Positions 17,101-25,100 of a stretch of DNA of 64,000 nt are shown here, piece after piece (position 1 is the stretch's first letter; each line of letters begins with the position of its first letter). A program made the translations under genes and the position numbers. The notes below the pieces were generated by a model that did no database searches, had not been told where the DNA came from, and worked only from the letters and a program-made list of their open reading frames with translations. The DNA is from SIG299 sp045531955 (lineage in GTDB: Bacteria > Bacillota > Clostridia > Lachnospirales > Lachnospiraceae). The stretch spans positions 72,979 to 136,978 of the forward strand of contig JAZSFC010000041.1 of NCBI GenBank assembly GCA_045531955.1, written 5' to 3'.

Positions 17101-19080
17101 CGCCAGCTCGTCACGCATGGTCTGATGTTCCAGATATGCGTTCCAATCGTCTTTTTCCACACCAAACATTCCCTTATGTGCCTGTAATTCTTCCATATCT
17201 TCAATCACAGTTTCAGAACCATCCTCATGGAGTTGATATACTGCAACATCTTCTCTGAAAAGCTCCTCAGCTCTCTCCTGTGTCAGCGGTAACATTTCCG
17301 CCCAGGTATATCCATACTCGTGCATCTCGGAAAGTCCCACCATTCCGTCCGGTAAGGCATCAATTTCCGCCTGTGCATTGATAACCGTCTGTGCCACCAG
17401 ATTAGGCGAATTTTCTTCATACATGGCGATATGCTCCGCAAGCTCTTTTGTCTTTTCCATATCCCCCAGCTTGTAGGCAAAATTTACAATCAGATTGCGC
17501 TCCTCATCGCTGAATGCTTCTGCACCAAACTCCAGACGATGAATGAGGTTTTCAGCCTGTTGCATGACAGAAAGCTCCGTAATGGCTGTCACATCATTTT
17601 TGTCGAAGTCATACTCCAAATCAAAGAATGGTGCATACGCTTCATTCAGACCGTCACTTGCCATAATCGGTGCAAGCTCTGCTCCATGCTCCTGTAAATA
17701 CTTCTGTGCATTTCCGTCCCACTCATTTTCATCAAGGGAAGCCATATCAAGCAGTATGCCCTTCACTTCCGACAGGGACATATTTGTGATACGGTCAATC
17801 TCAAAATCACTTCCCATTGCACCCTGAATACGCACAATAACATCTGTTTCCGCAATCGGTTCAAGTGATTTCTGTTCCATCATTTTTGCCTTCACATCGG
17901 TTACTTCGTAAGTGTCGGTATTATAAACATAATCTAAGTGGTACTCCTCCACTTCCTCTGTCTGCTCATCGGCAAGCGGTGTAACCCAACCGCCTTTGCT
18001 CTCCAGATAGGCTTCCACACTTAATCTGTCATCGTCATTCATGGACAACAAAGAATTTACCAATTCTTCTCGGTCCATTCCTCTGACATTCAACAGGTCA
18101 TACTCGGAACGGTCTGTGTTCGCCACCAAAAGCACTATATCCTCCGTATGCTCCGCTTCCGTCACACGTTCCTTCTGAAGCTCCTGTAACTGCGTTTCAA
18201 TGTCGCTAATCAGTTCCGAAGCAGTTCTCCTTATGGTATCAAGAGAAGATTTTAACTCCGTCATTTCCTTGCCACTGCTCCATCCGGCAATATAACCAAA
18301 GGAATAATCCGAGGTGTCAATCCCAAAGTGCTGGCACACCGTATAGGCAACACTCTCCGCTTCCACTTCTTTGGTGTTACGGTCTTTATGCTCCGAAAGG
18401 TCTGTTTCCTTTTCTCTTTCCCTGTTATGCAGCTTTGCGTGTGCCACTTCATGGATAGCAGTCTTGACCGTCTGGCTCTCGCTCATGCCTTCCTGTATGG
18501 CAACACGGTTTAGGGTAATATCAAAATATCCCTTGGCTTCTCCCGGTATATCCTCATACCCAATCGGTGCGGGCGAAACTGCTTCCAATGCTTTCATAAA
18601 ATCCTGATACCCGTCCACATCTGCGGAAAGTTCGCCTACCGAAAGCTCCGGAAGTTCTTTTCCGTCCGTCTGTGACACATCAAATACCGGAACCACACGG
18701 AATGCCGGAATTTTAATTTCCACTTCCTCCATAATGGGCATACCGTCCTTATCGAGCATCGGTTCATTGGTTACCGGGTCAATCTTTTCCTGTTCCTCTT
18801 TGATTTTATAAGGTGCAGGAGCTAAGATACGGATACCCTTTTCGCCTTTCTTTACATGACGTTCAAAATTCTTCTGCCAAGCCTTGTATCCGGCCACTAA
18901 AGTAGCATCAGGCTTTTGCATCGCAATTAAGATAGTATTGTTAATGCTGTAATTGTGAAACTTGGACATGGTGTTAAGGTATGTCCGGTACTTTTCACTT
19001 TCAAAAAGCTCCTTTAGCCCCTGCTCCAGCTTCTCCGTAATCTCCTGTACTTTCTGCTTCTCTGTTTTAGCATCTGCCAT
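14191..19080 (-). CDS. Very large ICE protein: ArdC-like, Zn-peptidase motif, YodL and nucleotidyltransferase regions
   Basis: The 1629-residue protein starts at ATG 19080 (GGAGGAAACACA). Residues ~1-110 are ArdC-like (YLNTMSKFHNYSINNTILIA), typical of antirestriction/ssDNA-binding proteins. Residues ~210-222 hold HEVAHAKLH, a zinc metallopeptidase signature with downstream E residues. The region ~675-780 fits the YodL domain (QFGIYQLNDSPQARDIHFMN). Around 1250-1280, VVVSGSRCRGLEQEGSDLDV has the G-S and D-x-D signature of a nucleotidyltransferase fold. The C-terminus has SVKEKLAEKKAQIE, a motif shared with the 2746-residue neighbour. Such proteins are conserved in Tn1549-like elements; the role is probably protection or processing of transferred DNA in the recipient. 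Confidence 0.8.
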   Translation of the reverse strand: MADAKTEKQKVQEITEKLEQGLKELFESEKYRTYLNTMSKFHNYSINNTILIAMQKPDATLVAGYKAWQKNFERHVKKGEKGIRILAPAPYKIKEEQEKIDPVTNEPMLDKDGMPIMEEVEIKIPAFRVVPVFDVSQTDGKELPELSVGELSADVDGYQDFMKALEAVSPAPIGYEDIPGEAKGYFDITLNRVAIQEGMSESQTVKTAIHEVAHAKLHNREREKETDLSEHKDRNTKEVEAESVAYTVCQHFGIDTSDYSFGYIAGWSSGKEMTELKSSLDTIRRTASELISDIETQLQELQKERVTEAEHTEDIVLLVANTDRSEYDLLNVRGMDREELVNSLLSMNDDDRLSVEAYLESKGGWVTPLADEQTEEVEEYHLDYVYNTDTYEVTDVKAKMMEQKSLEPIAETDVIVRIQGAMGSDFEIDRITNMSLSEVKGILLDMASLDENEWDGNAQKYLQEHGAELAPIMASDGLNEAYAPFFDLEYDFDKNDVTAITELSVMQQAENLIHRLEFGAEAFSDEERNLIVNFAYKLGDMEKTKELAEHIAMYEENSPNLVAQTVINAQAEIDALPDGMVGLSEMHEYGYTWAEMLPLTQERAEELFREDVAVYQLHEDGSETVIEDMEELQAHKGMFGVEKDDWNAYLEHQTMRDELAESSANREAQLLYGSNNQFGIYQLNDSPQARDIHFMNSDFLEMKGIAITRENYDLVYTAPLEEGTSLEDIYVRFNLDHPEDFRGHSLSVSDVVVLHQNGENTFHFVDSVGYKEVPEFIPEVVPERQAEQTSVIDETMEVLGEIAKEHAGEEPERENAVFLVNYNEWRDVTELDLGQNYFAIDDPYGDRDFRLLWLQNGIKDITPAGVQYDTYEEAAQALYEVEREVANLPHNKENSIGSYMVNGKAQLECIMEARALQKHMDMENDKVSYYVIADLSTWAENSPERSDLERFDSFSEALEQFKAYREKDAQFSDTEDKARTTLGFNVHGIEFDVIHARNNENVLSLDFTHSSEATQSNRFMDDLQILCNELVDKVRVHRDMTPEEVKDFVKRRFEHHLHSTGIEDASMYMDRFDTLYEQGKMEHLMPTANQRHIVEDIPLERWDNPYFALNEPEQMAFAINDKFVSIQCCEGGYDYSIYNADYSLFDGGVYDNPDISIHVALKDILEDMGVKSTDKRIPVDYEELTEKGEAVEQAAMEARQTVANFKAKTEEMFQEINGQTQNDVEATVYAHVQSMIDVEDIDAEIIDVVVSGSRCRGLEQEGSDLDVVVEYKGSVREDEFFNLLNESGLSIGGVPVDINPITEGKTGTLATYLPGVESYLAEKRETMQKETVTEAEQKETVVTLTVAECGEFHNLGEFHEGIETVEEAVRLFNEIPPERMNGIPSIGIHIHTEGAELFEDVEMDIVSGKVVDLEMLEYVPDITGNQKAMALISELIEQLSDMEVRGSLEKWWQPEESRQVDDAEKLAAEIDQFAYDFDTYHYNDTVDDREVQVLNMAEDIRSGNTQYINDFLNAVISEGVRGGIADIFGKGTEIDDSQAVQTAREAKALLDRLAEYKPLAKVEELEETNYNMVDNVLNNGTGKKEQERMQSRISVKEKLAEKKAQIEQREKGNKLMAEKETEKKSQREM

Positions 19081-19150
19081 TGTGTTTCCTCCTTCATTCG
19101 CTCAAAATAGAAGAAAGCAGATAGATAACTACCTGCTCTCTCCCAAAACA

Positions 19151-22100
19151 CTATAAACTTTCTTCTTTTCCCTTGCCCTTTAGCTCCGGCTTCTCCGGCA
19201 GTTTCTGCCCGGAAGCCTTTTCCTTCATCTCGGCAAGTTTTTCTCTGATTGAAATGCGACCATTCTGACCGTCAGCCAATCTTGTTTCGCCCCTATGCTC
19301 TGCAATACGCTCCGACATCGTCCAACTTGCCACTGGCTTTGCGGGTGCATCCGCAACCATATCCGTATCCGGTAATTCGCTCTGCTCCCCATTCTCCGGC
19401 TCATCATCGTCCATAACCATGGCACTATCGCCCTTTTCGTCCATGTTAAGCAGTGCATTTAATTCCGCAAGACGCTCCAGCTTCTCACTAAGCTCTGCTT
19501 CCTGTGGGAATGGTTTGGTAACCTCCACTTTTGCAGTTTCAAGCTGATGTTCCACATTGGCAAGCTTCTGTTCCACATCTGCCATTTTTCCGGTCATTCC
19601 ATCAAGGGCATTACTGAGTCGTTGCAGATTTCCCAAAGGATCTGCGCCGATTTCTACCTCATGGCTTAACTGCCCTTTTAATGCAATGGTAAACTTGGAA
19701 CTGAAACTGTCAAAAGTTACGCTCATCTTAAAGCCTTGAAATTCTCCGATTGCAACCGCTGTGTTTGGCTGCTTCGCATTCCGGCACATATCAATCAGTA
19801 CCGTTCCGGCTTCCTTCTTGTCCGTAAACACACGATTTCCGATTTTTATGGAAAAGCTGTCCTTGTCAATCGGTTTATTCTGCTCGTAGGTCTGAATGTC
19901 AGCTCTGTACCCGGCAAGCCTTTCCTTCATGGTGGCTATCTGCTTCGGATAATGCTGTGCGATATTGTCCTCCAGACGGTAACGCTGGCTTGTGTGGTTG
20001 GCTTTTAACAGCTTTAACTTTGATACCTGTATATCCAAGTCCATTTTCTCCTTAATGTAGGGATTTCCTGTCGCAAGTGCCTTAACCTCCGCATAGGACA
20101 GCGCCGCTTCGTCAATGTCCTCACAGCTACGCACAGGAGATTTGCTTGTCATTATCTGCCCGATAAATTTCTGCTTGTTCTCAATGAGCTGCCATGAATA
20201 ACTGTCGAATGTTCCCTCCGTCACATAGCGGAAAATCTTGACTTTCGGGTTAAGATTGCCCTGTCTTAAAATTCGTCCCTCCTGCTGTTCAATGTCAGAC
20301 GGTCTCCACGGTACATCTAAGTGATGAAGTGCGATAAGCCTGTCCTGTACATTGGTTCCGGCTCCCATCTTTGCAGTAGAACCAAGCAAAAAACGAACCT
20401 GTCCGCTTCTTACCTTTGCAAACAGCTCCGCCTTTCTCGTTTCCGTATTGGCATCGTGAATAAATGCAATTTCTTCCTTTGGCACACCTTTCGCAATTAA
20501 CTTATCCCTGATGTCCTCATACACATTAAATGTGCCATCGCCCTTCGGTGTGGATAAATCACAGAAGATAAGCTGTGCCGATTTCTGTTCCTTGGTATCC
20601 TCCCAAATCTCAAATGCCTTATCCACACAGGTGGTAGCCTTGGAATTATCATCATTGGGAAGCATATCGTTAATAAGTCTCTGGTCAAGCGCCAGCTTTC
20701 TACCGTCATTTGTGATTTTGAGCATATTGTCAATGTGTGCTTCCACTCTCCTGTCACGGACAGCTTCAGCTCGCTCCGCAAGCGAAGCAACCATTTCTTT
20801 CTGATGTTCACTCGGCTTTAGCACTACATTTTCATACTCCGCTTCCGGCACGGGAAGTTTTAACATATCTGGTGTCTGAATATCTGCACTCTCCTTGAAA
20901 AGTGCAATCAGTTCCGGCAGATTGAAGAACTTGGCAAATCGTGTCTTTGCCCTGTAACCTGTTCCCTCCGGTGCAAGCTCAATGGCAGTCTGTGTCTCTC
21001 CGAAAGTAGCTGCCCAACTGTCGAAATTGGAGAGACCCAGCTTCTGGAGCGTGTTATACTGCAAGTATCTCATGTTGGTGTAAAGCTCCGTCATACTGTT
21101 GGAAATCGGTGTACCTGTGGCAAAGGTTATTCCCTTACCGCCTGTCAGTTCGTCCATGTATTGACACTTTGCAAACATATCCGAGGACTTCTGTGCTTCC
21201 GTCTGTGCAATGCCCGCCACATTCCTCATTTTGGTGTAGAGAAACAAATTTTTATAATTGTGCGACTCGTCTACAAAGAGCCTGTCCACACCCAACTGCT
21301 CAAAGGTTACTACATTGTCCTTTCTGCTTGCATCATTCAATCGGGACAGCCTTGTGGAAAGGGATTTTTTCGTTTTCTCCATCTGCTTAATGGTATAACG
21401 TTCTCCCTTGGCTGCTTTGGTAGCTTCGATTGCCATTTCAATTTCCCTTATCTGGTTTTCAATCATGGCTATCTGTCGCTCCGTGGATAACGGTATCTTC
21501 TCAAACTGCGTATGACCGATAATAACCGCATCATAATCGCCTGTTGCAATACGGGAACAGAATTTCTTACGGTTGGCTGGCTCAAAATCTTTCTTGGTGG
21601 CAGCTAAAATATTTGCACCCGGATAAAGCCTTAAAAAGTCACTTGCCCACTGCTCCGTAAGGTGGTTTGGCACTACAAATAAGCTCTTTTGGCACAAACC
21701 TAATCTCTTACTCTCCATTGCTGCAGCAATCATTTCAAAGGTCTTACCTGCACCCACGCAATGAGCAAGTAAGGTATTATCTCCGTAGAGCTGATGTGCC
21801 ACTGCGTTAAGCTGATGAGGTCTGAGTGCAATGTCCGGTGTCATGCCCGGAAATTTAAGGTGCGAACCGTCATATTCTCTTGGTCTGGTGGAATTGAAAA
21901 GCTCGTTATACTTGGCACACAAAGTCTGCCTACGCTCCGGGTCACGGAATACCCAGTCCTTAAAGGCTTCCCTTATGGCTTCCTGCTTCTGGCTTGCAAG
22001 CATGGTTTCCTTTTTGTTTAGGACACGCTTTTCCTTTCCGTCCTCCTCTATGGTGTCAAAGATACGGGTATCACGCAAATTCAGTGAGTCCTCCAGAATA

Positions 22101-25100
22101 CGGTATGCGTTTGCCCTTCCGGTACCGTAGGTCATGTTTACAAGGGTATTACCGTAGTCTGCATTTTTACCCTTGATGTTCCACTGCCCGGTCACATCGG
22201 AATACTGCACACCAATGGCATTACGGGAAAACAGATACTCCGGTGTTTCAAAAGTTTCACGCATGAAGTCCTCGATGTACTTGGTATCAATCCATGTTGC
22301 ACCGATACGCACCTCAATCTCCGAAGCATCAAGTTCCTTCGGCTGTACACCCTCCAGCGCCGAAACATTGATTGCAAACTCCGGGTGGTTCTCTGCAAAT
22401 ACCCTTGCTATCTGCAACTTTTCCCTGACATTTCCGCTTAGATATTCGTCCGCAGTTTCCCATTTCTCCGTCACAGGGTTCTGAAAGATTACCCCGGCAA
22501 GCTCCGCTGTCACTTCTTCCTCGCTCTTTCCTGTAAGCTCTGACATAAAGGCTAAATCAACCCTTGCTTTTTCTCCAAGGGATACAGCCAATGCTTCACT
22601 TGCGGTATCAACGCTTGTGACAACCTCTGCTTTCTTAATGGTTCTCTTACTAAACATATCCGCCTTGCCTTTGAAGTTGCCCTCATCGTCCAGCTTTTCA
22701 AGCGAACAAAGCAGACAATAGCTTGAGTCCTGATTAAACGCTCTCTTATTGGTCTGTGAATTGATAAGACCGTATTTCTTGGAGAACGCATCATATAACT
22801 CATTAAGCTCCGTCTGCTTATTCTTAATCATTTCTTCCGGATATTCATTTAGCTGATAGTCAATCAGCTCCTGTGTACAGTCCCTAATCTGCACCATGCC
22901 CTTCATACGCTGTTCCATAGTTTCAGACACTTCCACAGGCTTCATAATGGAATTTTCACGGTAATACACCCTGTCATCCACTAAAGTGTAGCTGTAATTC
23001 TTCACACTAGGGTCAGCGGGGATAGCTTCCCTTGCAAGCTCATCATCAAGCTCCGCAAATTCAATCTGCTCTATACTGCCCTCGATATGGGATACTGCCT
23101 TTGCAAGCTGTTCCGATAAAGGAATGGAAGTGTCCGGTGTGCAGGTGGCTTCCATGCCAAACGGTCCACTGACCATTTCCATTTTTCCTAAAATCATTTC
23201 CGAGTGGTCTGCAAAGTATTGGTTCATGGCAATGCCATCTTCATTTTCGTTAAGGTGTACCCAATCCGGCTCGATGTCCATTACCCGGTCACGCTTCTTT
23301 AGAAACAGAATGTCGGAAGTGACTTCCGTTCCCGCATTTTCCTTAAATGCTGTGTTGGGAAGTCTGATTGCACCAAGAAGCTCTGCTCTCTGTGCAAGGT
23401 ATTTTCTGACCTCCGGACTTTTCTTATCCATGGTTCCCTTACTTGTGACAAATGCTACCACACCGCCCGGTCTGACCTTATCCAAGGTCTTTGCAAAAAA
23501 GTAATCATGAATGAGGAAGTTGTGTTTATCGTATGCCCTGTCCGGTACTTTGTACTGACCAAACGGAACATTACCGATTGCCACATCGAAGAAGTCACCC
23601 GGATAATCGGTCTTTTCAAAACCTGTAATCTTAACATCTGCCTTCGGGTACAACTGCCTTGCAATTCGTCCGGTAATTCCGTCAAGTTCCACACCGTACA
23701 GTCTGCTCTCCTGCATCTTCTCCGGCAGCATACCGAAGAAGTTACCCGTACCCATTGCCGGCTCTAAAATGTTTCCTTTGGAAAATCCCATCTTATCAAT
23801 CGCATCATAAATCGCCTTAATAATCACAGGACTTGTATAGTGGGCATTTAAGGTACTCTCCCTTGCGGAAGCATACTCCTCAGAAGATAACAGGCTCTTT
23901 AATTCCTGATACTCACTCGCCCAATTCGCCTTGGTTTCGTCAAAGGCATCGGCAAGACCGCCCCAGCCTACATACTTAGCTAAAATCTGCTGTTCCTCCG
24001 GTGTAGCAATACGATGTTCACTCTCAATCTTTTCAAGGGTGCGGATTGCTTCCACATTCTGACGGAATTTCTCTTTTGGTGCAAAACCTTTCCCGGTACT
24101 TTCCTCTCCCGGCTCAATACGGAAGTTGACAGCTCCAGTTTTGTCTACCTCTGGTTCCGGCTCTGCTTCTGCCTGTAACTGCTCCACATCACGTATAACC
24201 TGTGCATCAATGTCGGGAAAATCGTCTGTCTGTTCTTCCACCGTCACACCTTCAGCAACCGTTTCCGGCTCGTCTGCACTCTGCTCCATGGACTCGGTTT
24301 CCTCAAGCTCTGCTTTTTCTCCGGTCTGCTCCGGAACTTCTGCATATTTCTCAGAATACTCCTTCGCCTGTTTTAACAGACCATCCATTATCACAGCCTT
24401 TTCCATATCTCCGCCGATAGTCTGAAGCATAACAAAATCAGTTGCATCTACCAAAAGGGCATCATAAACTGCCTTTCCCTCCAAGCTCTGCTCTCCGTTT
24501 ACAATGATGACCGCACCTGTTTCCTCGTTCCACTCAACCACATCTTTCCTGCCAAGTTCTCCACAGATTTGTGCAATAACGGACATTTCCGTTACTTTAT
24601 CCACCAATGCCTTGTCCGGCTCTCTGTCACGCTCCACGTACCGCCTTGCCTGATTGGTAAATCCGTCAAGCACTGCCGGGTGGGAAGTCACAACATAGTC
24701 CCTGGTATCCCAATTCGCATAAGGCACAAGACTCTTTGCCCATTCTTTGTTATTCACAGAAAATCTTCCATCGTGGCTGTTGTGCATAATGGTGTTTGCA
24801 AGTACCAATTCCACCCGTTCCTTGCCAAACTTCTCGATAACTGCCTTTGCGGTATCCCTTGGCAGCGTATATCCGTCAAAATTCTCCGCAATGGCTTTTT
24901 CAATGGCTTCCTTACATTCCACACGGACTCCATGCTCCAGCTTCTCCGCTTCCCTACGCATGGCTTCTTCTGCCTGCTCCTGCTTATACTGTGCGTAGGC
25001 TTCCTTGCCCTCCGGACTTAAATATCTGTCCGCCTGTACAAGCTCCCTGATACGCTTTTCCACCACATTCCAATTAAGAAGTACCTTTGCATAAGGACTT

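Noticed and set aside
19081..19150. Rho-independent terminator between the two giant genes (GAGAGCAG...CTGCTTTC)
   Set aside because: The stem is short with a mismatch and there is no continuous T tract, so I do not list it.
24126..24998. Plus-strand frames of 80-150 codons opposite the giant helicase gene
   Set aside because: Their composition (many Cys, Ser, Pro) is that of an antisense shadow of an Ala/Glu-rich gene, and the minus-strand frame has clear domains.
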